From: Tridacna crocea
Taxonomy: Eukaryota; Mollusca; Bivalvia; Cardiida; Cardiidae
DNA: 64,000 nt
Reading direction: 5' to 3'
Assembly (NCBI GenBank): GCA_943736015.1
Contig: OX031059.1
Location: 50,541,159 to 50,605,158 of the forward strand
The position numbers and the translations under genes are program-made. This document shows positions 54,725-63,650 of this stretch, one piece after another. The notes below the pieces were generated by a model that saw only the letters and a list, made by a program, of their open reading frames with translations, made no database searches and was not told where the DNA came from. The first letter of the stretch is position 1. Each line of letters starts with the position of its first letter.

Positions 54725-56432
54725 AATTAAGGGAGCAGGAGTTATGATTCCTGTGCACTGCACTCCCCCTTGATGAGATCTATCCACCCATGAAATTTCA
54801 TAACCCTAGCTAGTATAGTTAAAGATTTCCTTCTTTATCTCTATGTGAAATCCGAGAACCCACAACATAGGGCTATTTTCAACACTAGGGCCATAATTTG
54901 AAGTATTTTGGTAGAGGGCCACTAGATGATGCTACATGCCAAATATGAAAGCTCTAGCCCTTACGGTTTGGGACAAGAAGATTTTTGAAGATTTCCTTCT
55001 TTATCTCTATGTGAAATCCGAGAACCCACAACATAGGGCCAATTTCCATACTAGGGCCATTATTTGAAGTATTTTAATAGGGGGCCACTAGATGATACTA
55101 CATGCCATATATGAGAGCTCTAGCCTTTATGGTTTGGGACAAGAAGATTTTTAAAGATTTCCTTCTTTATCTCTATGTGAAATCCAAGAACCCACAACAT
55201 AGGGCCATTTTCAACACTAGGGCCATAATTTGAAGTATTTTGGTAGAGGGCCACTAGATGATGCTGCATGCCAAATATGAAAGCTCTACCCCTTAACCCA
55301 TTACCACATGACAATATTTTAGACTGGTCCAAATTGAAAGCATTTGCAGATGACAAAATAAAGGTGACTGAAATTTTGAAATTTGTTCTGGGAAGGGTAG
55401 AAAACACTGTGGGAAAAGGAGAAAATGCTGGTTACCAGCATTTTCTCCTTTTCCCACAGTGTTTTCAAAAGGCTTCTTTCTCAGGGGCGTCAAAAGTAGG
55501 GATTGTGTGGTAATGGGTTAAGGTTTGGGACATAAAGTTTTTTACAGATTTCCTTCTTTATCTCTATGTGGAATCGGAGAACCCACAACATAGGGCCAAT
55601 TTCCACACTAGGGCCATTATTTGAAGTATTTTGGTAGAGGGCCACTAGATGATACTACATGCCATATATGAGAGCTCTAGCCTTTATGGTTTGGGACAAG
55701 AAGATTTTTAAAGATTTCCTTCTTTATCTCTATGTGAAATCCGAGAACCCACAACATAGGGCCATTTTCAAACTAGGGCCATAATTTGAAGTATTTTGGT
55801 AGAGGGTCACTAGATGATGCTACATGCCAAATATGAAAGCTCTAGCCCTTACGGTTTGGGACAAGAAGATTTTTAAAGATTTCCTTCTTTATCTCTATGT
55901 GAAATCCGAGAACCCACAACATAGGGCCAATTTCTACACTAGGGCCATTATTTGAAGTATTTTAATAGAGGGCCACTAGATGATACTACATGCCATATAT
56001 GAGAGCTCTAGCCCTTACGGTTTGGGACAAGAAAATTTTTAAAGATTTCCTTCTTTATCTCCATGTGAAATCCAAGAACCCACAACATAGGGCCATTTTC
56101 AACACTAGGGCCATAATTTGAAGTATTTTGGTAGAGGGTCACTAGATGATGCTACATGCAAAATATGAGAGCTCTAGCCCTTACGGTTTGGGACAAGAAG
56201 ATTTTTAAAGTTTTTTCTCTCGGTTGCCATGGCAACCAGAGTTCTCCATGGAATTCAAATCTTTGAAGTATTTTGAAAGTGCATCACCTAAGGATCATTT
56301 CTGTGAAGTTTCACTGAAATCTGTTGGGCGGTTTCAGAGGAGAAGAATTTTTAAGTAATTGTTCACGGACGGACGCCGGACAACGATCGATCACAATAGC
56401 TCACCCTGAGCACTATGTGCTCAGGTGAGCTA
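54725..56432 (+). mobile_element. Hairpin-ended element, second copy lacking its left end
   Basis: Directly after the first copy. Units are at 54944, 55109, 55275, 55667 (after a nested TTAA element), 55832, 55998 and 56164, spaced 165-166 bp. The tail has GTTGCCATGGCAACC, a GGACGGACG segment and hairpin 56399-56430 followed by TAAAAAA. Neighbouring units are much more alike than in the first copy, implying recent homogenisation. Confidence 0.75.
55293..55521 (-). mobile_element. TTAA element nested in the 166-bp array
   Basis: CTCTACCCC-TTAA-CCC ... GGG-TTAA-GGTTTGGG; other units read CCCTTACGGTTTGGG. Perfect CACTG/CAGTG stem. Confidence 0.95.
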
Positions 56433-56509
56433 AAAAAGGACAGTATGAAACAGACTATCATAAAAAAGATGTCTTGATTTCACATGATTTTGTTAAATTT
56501 CTGTATGCT

Positions 56510-56737
56510 TTAACCAATTACCAGACAATCCCTACTTTTGAGGCCCCTGAGAAAGAAGCCTTTTGAAAACACTGTGGGAAAAGGAGAAAATGCTGGTAAC
56601 CAGCATTTTCTCCTTTTCCACAGTGTTTTCGACCCTTCCCAGAACAAACTTCAATTTTTCAATCACCTTTACTTTGTCGTCTGCAAATGCTTTCAATATG
56701 AACCAGTCTAAAACGTTGTCATGTGGTAAAGAGTTAA
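56510..56737 (+). mobile_element. TTAA element, full length
   Basis: TTAACCAATTACCAGAC to GGTAAAGAGTTAA; CACTG/CAGTG stem. Confidence 0.93.
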
Positions 56738-57079
56738 GACTTTGTCTTTAGCGTATGGCATATGATATAAACATGAGATGAGGATTGGGAAACTTTACCC
56801 TATTTTTCATTGTTTCTATAATTACACATTTTGTATTTATCAAACTCTTCACCTTCTGAATAAATTTGCAGAAACCTACTTTCAAAAACTTGTAGTAAAA
56901 TAAAGACAAACAGCACAAGCAAACGTTTACAAATAACTGTTTATGAGAAAATACTTCTGTGGAACTTAAGTTCTTTTTCTGCACTTTGACTATAATATTA
57001 TGCTCCCCCCTTCAGGGAGCATAAAAAAAGCAATGTTATTTGGACCATATTTTGTTTCACAAATGTAACAGCTTAATCC

Positions 57080-57312
57080 TTAACTCTTTACCAAATGACA
57101 ACATTTTAGACTGGTCCAATTTCAAGGCATTTTCAGATGACAAATCAAATGTGAATAAAAAGTTGAAATTAGTTTACGAAAGGGTAGAAAACAATGCATT
57201 ATGGGAAAAGAAGAAAATGCTGGTCACCAGCGTTTTCTCCTTTTCCCATAATGTTTTCAAAAGGCTCTCTCTCAGGGTGGTTAAAAGTCGGGATTGAGTG
57301 GTAAAGAGTTAA
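57080..57312 (-). mobile_element. TTAA element with paired stem change
   Basis: CATTATGGG (57197) pairs with CCCATAATG (57245). Confidence 0.93.
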
Positions 57313-57434
57313 ATTACTTTTTTATGCAAAATAAATTTCAGATTCTAAAAAGATGATATTGTGCTATTTGAAGTCTGTTTTAGCAATGGTTTGGGAGAAA
57401 GACCAATAAAATATCCTAAATTACTAGATTTGCA

Positions 57435-57475
57435 GATCTAACATCAGACATGTACTCTGTAGTCTGATCATAACC
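57435..57475. repeat. Stem-loop, TCAGACTGCAC family
   Basis: GATCTAACATCAGACATG against AGTCTGATCATAACC; a diverged copy 95 bp from a ROCK exon. Confidence 0.6.
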
Positions 57476-57569
57476 TGCACTGACTACGACACCATCTCAA
57501 ATTGTCGTCAACATAACATGGCTCAAGAGCACAGATGAGATCAAATATCCAAGAAGACCCGATTCTTAC

Positions 57570-57702
57570 CCAAGAGTTCCTGAACTTGCAATACCCTTTT
57601 TGGAAATTTTCTTGCTGAGATGTAGGACCCATTTCTTCTGGTTTTCTGTAGTGTCAGCCAGTAAAAGAAGTTCTTTTGCTTGAATATTTCTGTCAAAATT
57701 AA
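57570..57702 (-). CDS. ROCK: ROCK exon: PH domain C-terminal helix
   Basis: Acceptor TTACTTTCAG, donor GTAAGA, phase 1 in and 2 out: VNFDRNIQAKELLLLADTTE, NQKKWVLHLSKKISKKGIAS, SGTL. The LLLLA.....QKKWV.HL.KKI pattern is the closing helix of the ROCK PH domain. GG at the donor completes Gly with the last exon. Confidence 0.93.
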
Positions 57703-57768
57703 CTGAAAGTAAACAGAAATAATGTTGTATCCTATAAGTAAATTTGTATGCTTATTCTCTGTCCTTAC

Positions 57769-57920
57769 TTAACCCCATGCCAAATGATTGATTTTACTTT
57801 CACAGAATGTCCCACAAAGATTTCTCTGTTTTCAAGCAAATCCCATCATAGGAGACATGTTTTTTTTATTTTGTTGCCTGCAAATGCTTTCAATTTGAAA
57901 GGCCTAAAATTTATCTGCAA
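57769..57920 (+). mobile_element. TTAA element, degraded
   Basis: TTAACCCCATGCC left and GCAAATGCTTTCAATTTG arm 2; core lost. 67 bp upstream of a ROCK exon acceptor. Confidence 0.65.
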
Positions 57921-57989
57921 ATTTCTTTCTTCTTTTTTTTTTCAATTTTTATATTCAATTCACATGAAACTTCTTCATGCACCTTATCT

Positions 57990-58195
57990 TTAACTCTTTA
58001 CCAAACGACAAAATCGAAAGCATTTGCAGACAACAAAATAAAAGTGACTGAAAATTTGAAATTTGTGAAGGGTAAAAAACACAGTGGAAAAGGAGAAAAT
58101 GCTGCTAACAAGCATTTTCTCCTTTTCCCACAATGTTTTCTAAAAGCCTTATTCTCAGGGTCGTCAAAAGTAGGAATTGTGTGCTAATGGGTTAA
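57990..58195 (-). mobile_element. TTAA element, shortened arms
   Basis: Arm 2 lacks TTTTAGACTGGTCC; core GCTGCTAACAAGC; right TTAA. Confidence 0.9.
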
Positions 58196-58265
58196 AATTA
58201 CTGATACCTCCCTGACATAGTACCCGATATAATTATGACTGTTATTTTTTCTCTTTTGAGGACAA

Positions 58266-58320
58266 TGTAGATTGAGATCGGAATGCAAAGAATGTGCAGT
58301 CTGATCTCTGATCTACACTG
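58266..58320. repeat. Stem-loop, TCAGACTGCAC family
   Basis: GTAGATTGAGATCGGAATGC against GTGCAGTCTGATCTCTGATC and TACACTG; the left arm carries point changes. Confidence 0.7.
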
Positions 58321-58436
58321 TCTACTGCTGTATTAAAGAAAGTGTTCAAATTGTCTCTTGATCTTGAAGCAAACTTGTATCTGTAGTCTTTGTAAAGTTT
58401 GAGAAAATGTAACTTATTTATTAAGTAGTGGGAGAG

Positions 58437-58660
58437 TAAACTCTATACCACACAATCCTGACTTTTAACAACCCTGAGAAAGAAGCCTTTGGAATACATT
58501 GTGGGAAAAGGAGAAAATGCTGGTAACCACAATATTCCCACAATATTTTCTACCTTTCATAAAACAAATTTCAAATTGTTAGTCACTTTTATCTTGTCAT
58601 CTGGAAATGCTTTCAATTTGGACTAGTAGTCTAAAAATGTGTTGTTTGGTAAGGAGTTAA
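58437..58660 (+). mobile_element. TTAA element, right stem partly lost
   Basis: GCTGGTAACCACAATATTCCC; right GGTAAGGAGTTAA. Confidence 0.88.
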
Positions 58661-58854
58661 TATACATCCTGTGCCTTATATAGAGTCATAGAAGCCTGGT
58701 CAAACGGAAGTATTTCCCGAATTCTTGACAACTTTCTGGCATACTGAGAGACTACTAATGAAGATAAACATCCCAATTTGCTACGTGTAGCACAAGCAAA
58801 TGTGTCAGTGAGAGACATTACTGAAGTACACATGAAATGTAAGATGATACATAC

Positions 58855-58920
58855 CTTTACAATATGCTAGGAATTCTTCATTCTTGTCAAAATGATCTTT
58901 ATGCACTTTTGTGTGACAAC
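58855..58920 (-). CDS. ROCK: ROCK exon: C1 zinc finger, second part
   Basis: Acceptor TATTTACAG, donor GTATGT, phase 1 in and 1 out: R-CHTKVHKDHFDKNEEFLAYC-K. It supplies the remaining zinc ligands (C, H, H, C) with the ROCK spacing KxHKDHxDKxEE. Val replaces the non-ligand Cys of vertebrate ROCK in CHxKCHKDH. Confidence 0.92.
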
Positions 58921-58988
58921 CTGTAAATAGTGGAAACACATGCTCATGTACTAATAAAGCTGAGAAAGGAATTTCACTTCAATCTTTC

Positions 58989-59084
58989 TTAACCCTTTAC
59001 CAGCATTTTCTTCTTTTCCCATAATGTTTCAAAAGCCTCTTCCCCAAGGTTGTTAAAAGTCCAGATTGTGTGGTAAAGAGTTAA
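58989..59084 (-). mobile_element. TTAA element, 96-bp microhomology deletion form
   Basis: The terminus CCCTTTACCA runs straight into GCATTTTCTTC of the right stem; both TTAA intact. Confidence 0.9.
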
Positions 59085-59580
59085 TACCCCCAACAGCGCC
59101 TGGACAGAAACAGGCAATTTAACAAAAAAAAAAATATAAGTTCAAGGGGAGATTACCCTTGAATCATAAGGCGTAGACAATAGAAAGCTATGTCTTGCAC
59201 AACTTCAGTATATGTTCAATGCATTAGCAAACTTTTAAATACAATAGCAGTAAAACTGTAGGAGTTCGTGATACAGAATTTCTAGTATTTTGTACACAGA
59301 CACACAAATGAACACAGAGATGGACAGACAGACGGGCTGATTCCAGTATACCCCCAAAAACATTTGTCTTACGAGGTTAAATATACTAAGCAAGTCATCT
59401 AATAATGGATCCATAAAATCTAATGTTTAACAACTGGCTGAATTAGGAGGTAGAATATTACTTGGACATGCAGAAAATTTAGCCAAGAGGTTGTCAGACT
59501 TGACAAATCTAGAAATAAACTTGGAAAAGATCAGATTGCAAAAGAAATGACCTGGTATCAAATCTGCACAACTAGCTTCT

Positions 59581-59813
59581 TTAACCCTTTATCCTATAGG
59601 GCATTTCTATGGTATCTCTAATTGACCCTAAAATTAATAACAGCTAGGATGAAACCGTTTCTTATGTGTATATGACACTCTTTGATAGCACAGAAAACAT
59701 TGTGACAAAAGGTGAAATTGCTCGTCACGAGCAATTTCACTTTTGCCATAATGTTTTCTAAAGGCTTCTACAAGCCATGCGTAGAAATGAGTATCTATGG
59801 AGTAAAGGGTTAA
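59581..59813 (-). mobile_element. TTAA element, subfamily B
   Basis: Core GCTCGTCACGAGC; right TTAA shared with the next. Confidence 0.93.
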
Positions 59814-60038
59814 GCCTCTCCCAAATAATCCCTGGTTTTCAGGACCCTGACAAAAGAGGGCTATCAAACGCATTGTAGGATAAGAAGAAAATGCATGTAA
59901 CCAGCATATTCTCCTTTTCCCGCAATGTTTTCCACCCTCCGAAAACAAATTCCATTTTTTGAGTCACATTCATTTTGTCGTCTGCAAATGCTTTTAATTT
60001 GGAACAGTCCCAAATTTTGTTGTTTGGTAAAGAGTTAA
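59810..60038 (+). mobile_element. TTAA element, full length
   Basis: TTAAGCCTCTCCC to GGTAAAGAGTTAA; 115 bp from the ROCK C1 exon. Confidence 0.91.
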
Positions 60039-60153
60039 CCAGACTATCAATGGTGTGAAGTTTCAATATCTACATCTCGGGTATTCAGTGAGAACATCTA
60101 CATCAGCGAAATGAGCATAACAGGGGTTACAATAAGTGCCCATTGATACTTAC

Positions 60154-60286
60154 GTCGACACTCGAGAGCTGGGGGAGGATGTAACATATGCCACATGGAC
60201 TTGTTACAGGAATCACAGGTGGTTGGGGTACGGAAATGGAACTCTACAAATTCATGCCCTTTGTAATCTATAGAGTTACTTTTCAC
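60154..60286 (-). CDS. ROCK: ROCK exon: C1 zinc finger, first part
   Basis: Acceptor CATATTTCAG, donor GTAAGT, phase 0 in and 1 out. After VKSNSIDYK it encodes GHEFVEFHFRTPTTCDSC, then NKSMWHMLHPPPALECR. The His and first three Cys of the C1 pattern (HX12CX2C...CX2C) are present. MWHM.HPPPALECRR distinguishes ROCK from citron, MRCK and PKC C1 domains. The reading frame continues past the donor for a few codons, which is intron. Confidence 0.96.
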
Positions 60287-60359
60287 CTGAAATATGTATA
60301 AATTATGTATGAGGGGGATGCATGTAAATCCATCATTTTTTTCTTTGTATTTCACCCTC

Positions 60360-60584
60360 TTAACCCATTACCAAACAATCCCTACTTTTGACCCCCCCTG
60401 AGAAAGAAACCTTTTGAAAACACTGTGGGAAAAGGAGAAAATGCTGGTTACCAGCATTTTCTCCTTTTCCCACAATGTTTTTTGCCCCTCCCAGAACGAC
60501 TTTCAATTTTTCAGTCACCTTTGTCATCTGCAAATGCTTTCAATTTGGACTAGTCTAAAATTTTCTCATGTGGTAAAGAGTTAA
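60360..60584 (+). mobile_element. TTAA element, full length
   Basis: TTAACCCATTACC to GGTAAAGAGTTAA; 74 bp upstream of the C1 exon acceptor. Confidence 0.93.
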
Positions 60585-60659
60585 GTACTGTGAAATAGCT
60601 ATATCTGTCTGAAAAAGTGACTTTAAAAACAGCATCAAATGGTTTGAAACAGATAACGG

Positions 60660-60861
60660 TCCCTATTCACCATTCTTCAGAACTTTTTTAGTCTTATTCT
60701 CAGGAATGTTCTAAACTTAAAAGAACCACGATCTCTGAATGGCTAAAACCATAAACAACTTCTGATTGGGTATATGGTTAGCCATTCAGAAGTTGTTTTA
60801 CTTTCTAATCAAGAAAAAGACTGAAAATGGAATTCAGAATGGTTGGTGAATGTGTGCCCAG
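60660..60861. mobile_element. TATTCACC-family MITE, diverged
   Basis: Starts GGTCCCTATTCACCATTC and ends GAATGGTTGGTGAATGTG. The centre is disturbed (AACAACTTCTGATTGGGTATATGG) and the arms match less well than in other copies. Confidence 0.7.
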
Positions 60862-60889
60862 AAGGTTGAATCAAAGCTGCATTAAAAAA

Positions 60890-60924
60890 GGGGGTGGGGG
60901 GGTTGGGGGGTGGGGGTGGTGGGG
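60890..60924 (+). repeat. G-rich tract, possible G-quadruplex
   Basis: Runs of 5, 7, 6, 5 and 4 G separated by one- or two-base loops, in a ROCK intron on the strand opposite the transcript. Confidence 0.9.
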
Positions 60925-61822
60925 TCAAATTCAAATTTTCATATTCACTGAAAACACTAGACTCAGAGGTCTGAAGAGTGTGCCTTGCACATTATAATTT
61001 TTCAGTGTCTGGTTAAAAGTTGTACTCAAAGTATATTACACGTACATTACTATATCAAAAGTGAAGAAGGAGTTTGTTATAGAAAATTTGATATATTATT
61101 AGTATGTACATGTCCTTGTCAGACAGGCTGATTCCAATTTATACATGAGAAAAATCAAGGGTGTAAAATTCTTTCTCTGTCTATTTGTCCTGTAGGATGA
61201 GTGGGTAGAAAAAAGTTACATGTCCTTATGACACTATCACTTGTCCCAACTTGCCGGCTTGAGTGACTATTTCTATTGCACATACTACAGTGTAGATATA
61301 AGCAAAGTAGACAGTGTTTAATTCTAATTTTTTTCCGGTGGCTTGACTGGCAACCCTGTTCCGATCTAACATTATAGGAATTGCAGCACAGATCATACAG
61401 CTATACTAGTATAACCAACAATGTGAAGAGAAAACATGTCAAGCACTTTACAGATGTGCATGCATAATAAACATAAACATCCTGTTCATGATAGAAGAGA
61501 CGCTCTGGAATTTCAGTTTTACTTTTGTTTTGTGATAGTGAAATAACCTTTACTTTGAATTTTACTTAACAAATGAAGAATTCAATTGTTATAAAATGCA
61601 CTCGTCCGACAGTATGAGCTTGGCATTTTTTCCACTTACCCAAGCCAAATGTTATTTGTCAATATGAGCAGACTAGTGGAATTTTACACCCCTAATAATG
61701 TTGGTGGAGATATAATGGAACTGTGCATTGCAGAGAGTAATTATCAATTTCAGATTATTATGTTGTAAATAGTCATAAGTAGCAATAGATGATGATATCA
61801 AACACTTCAACATCACACTTAC

Positions 61823-61888
61823 TGGATTATTTAACTCGACAGACGTTTCTAATGATTTGCGATTTTCACCTTCAGTAGCATACAGCAC
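61823..61888 (-). CDS. ROCK: ROCK exon: PH to C1 linker
   Basis: Acceptor TATGTTGCAG, donor GTAAGT, 22 codons in phase 0/0: VLYATEGENRKSLETSVELN then NP. The start (FQ-VLYATEGE) matches the ROCK PH strand (FQ.LYA.EGE); the remainder is the variable linker before C1. Confidence 0.9.
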
Positions 61889-62044
61889 CTGCAACATAGT
61901 TAAAAATCAATGAATTTATCACAGAATATAAATAAATTTATCACAAAATCAATGAATTTATCAATGAACTTATCACAGATAACATGTCTGACATGCCAAG
62001 GTGCAAGAAACAAAGCTTGTTAAAGTTAGAAATATGGACTGCTA

Positions 62045-62135
62045 TTAATCCTTTACCAGACGACAAAATTTAAGCTTTGCCCAAATTGAAAGCATTTGCA
62101 GACGACAATTTCAATGTGGCTCAAATGCTGCAGTC

Positions 62136-62169
<34 letters not shown>

Positions 62170-62262
62170 TGTGGGAAATGGAGAAAATGCTGGTTACCAG
62201 CATTTTCTCCTTTTCCCACAATGTTTTCAAAAGTCATGAAAAGTCTGCTCTGTGCAGGGTGA
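62045..62262 (-). mobile_element. TTAA element with poly-A insertion
   Basis: About 23 A (62144-62166) replace the AGAAAACA segment of the left stem; right arm truncated. Confidence 0.88.
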
Positions 62263-62438
62263 ACTCTTTACCAAACCGCATAAATATAAACATGGTAGAA
62301 CTGAAAGCATTTGCAGAAGACAAAATAAATGTTGCTCAATTAATGCTGTTTACCCTTTTTAGGGTGGAAAATATTGTGTTTTCTAAAAGCCTCCTCATCA
62401 CGGTCTTTAAAATTCAGGATTGTGTGGTAAAGGGTTTA
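62260..62438 (-). mobile_element. TTAA element without hairpin core
   Basis: GGTGGAAAATATTGTG joins TTTTCTAAAAGCC; TGAA left, GGTAAAGGGTTTA right. Confidence 0.83.
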
Positions 62439-62658
62439 GTGAGTATCTTCACTTTAAGGTAAATCCTATGTACAACAGCTAATATTGATGTTACAAACAA
62501 AAACAGAACAGATTACCCAACAAATTGGGATTTCTTTATATTTTACAGGTAGTTGATAACATCAAACAAGACAATTTTTAAGATAATTCTTCAGTAATTC
62601 TTCAGACAGAAATACAATTCATGGCAAAAAGGTTTAAAGATACAGGAAAGCTGTTTAC

Positions 62659-62737
62659 CTGAAATATTCTAGGAATATCTTTAACATCAGCCCTGTACAC
62701 ATCTCCTTGTGTGACTGAACGTACATGGTACAGTTTT
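62659..62737 (-). CDS. ROCK: ROCK exon: PH domain
   Basis: Acceptor TTGATTTCAG, donor GTAAAC, one base completing the previous codon then 26 codons, phase 0 out: KLYHVRSVTQGDVYRADVKD then IPRIFQ. HVR.VTQ.DVYRAD..EIPRIFQ is strongly conserved in ROCK proteins. Confidence 0.93.
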
Positions 62738-62802
62738 CTGAAATCAAACACAACTCAGTCTACATTTCCTAGTTTACTGGTATTTTTGCTAGTAAGTCTC
62801 TC

Positions 62803-63031
62803 TTAACTCTTTACCAAACGAAAATATTTTATTCTGGTCCAAACTGAAAGCATTTGCAGATGACAAAATCAGAGTTGCTGAAAAACTGAATTTATGTTTG
62901 GGAAGGCTGGTAAACATTGCGGGAAAAGGAGAAAATGCTGGTTACCAGCATTTTCTCCTTTTCCAACAATGTTTTCAAAAGGCTTCTTTGTAAGGATCAT
63001 TAAAAGTCAGGATTGTGTGGTAAATAGTTAA
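62803..63031 (-). mobile_element. TTAA element, full length
   Basis: TTAACTCTTTACC to GGTAAATAGTTAA; 65 bp upstream of a ROCK exon acceptor. Confidence 0.93.
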
Positions 63032-63146
63032 ATGTTTTGAACTTCTGTTTCTTTCAATACATGACTCAATCTAACGACAATATTCTAAGTTTAAAACAGA
63101 TTAAAGTCTTTAAGAAAAATCACCTACCACTTCAGTTCTACGATAT

Positions 63147-63290
63147 TTAACCCTTTACCAATCAATCCCTGGTTTTTATGAACTTGAGATAGAAGCCTTT
63201 AAAAAACATTGTGCGCAAAGGAGAAAATGCTGGTAATCAGCATTTTCTCCTTTGCGCACAATGTTTTCTATCCTGCTAAATGCAGATTCA
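63147..63290 (+). mobile_element. TTAA element with doubly paired stem changes, right-truncated
   Basis: GTGCGCAAAGG (63211) pairs with CCTTTGCGCAC (63249); two compensating differences from the consensus. Confidence 0.9.
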
Positions 63291-63310
63291 AACTTATGTA
63301 GAACCTTCAC

Positions 63311-63370
63311 AAGAAAGAAACCAGGATAAGCTGAACAATATTATCAATCCACTGGTGAAGTCAAAATCCC
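63311..63370. repeat. Direct repeat between MITEs, left copy
   Basis: GGATAAGCTGAACAATATTA and CAATCCACTGGTGAAGTC match 63651-63706; the TTAA element 63387-63615 lies between the two copies. Confidence 0.8.
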
Positions 63371-63386
63371 TTTTGCCAGAGCATCA

Positions 63387-63615
63387 TTAACCCTTTACCA
63401 AACAACAAATTTTTAGACTGGTCACAATGGGAATCACTTGCAGACGAAAAAATAAACTCATCTCAAAAATTGAAATTTGTTTCCAGCAGGGTAGAAAACA
63501 TTGTTGGAAAAGGAGAAAATGCTGGTAACCAGCATTTTCTCCTTTTCCCACAATGTTTTCAAAGGGCTTATAATTCAGGGTCATAAAAACCAGGGATTGT
63601 TTGTTAAAGGGTTAA
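63387..63615 (-). mobile_element. TTAA element, full length
   Basis: TTAACCCTTTACCAAAC to GTTAAAGGGTTAA, between direct repeats. Confidence 0.93.
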
Positions 63616-63650
63616 TAGATGCTTTACCCTAATGCTGATTCTAACTTTCA

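Larger units (their letters stand above)
44510..57569 (-). other. Final ROCK coding intron, 13 kb
   Basis: This intron separates the PH-helix exon from the tail exon. It holds about 24 TTAA elements or fragments, two palindromic MITEs of the CAGAGCTC family, one TATTCACC palindrome, the 51-bp-arm foldback at 50346 and the two 166-bp tandem arrays (53450-54470 and 54800-56200). The segments 49725-50345, 50896-51399 and 51493-52493 show nothing I recognise. Confidence 0.75.
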
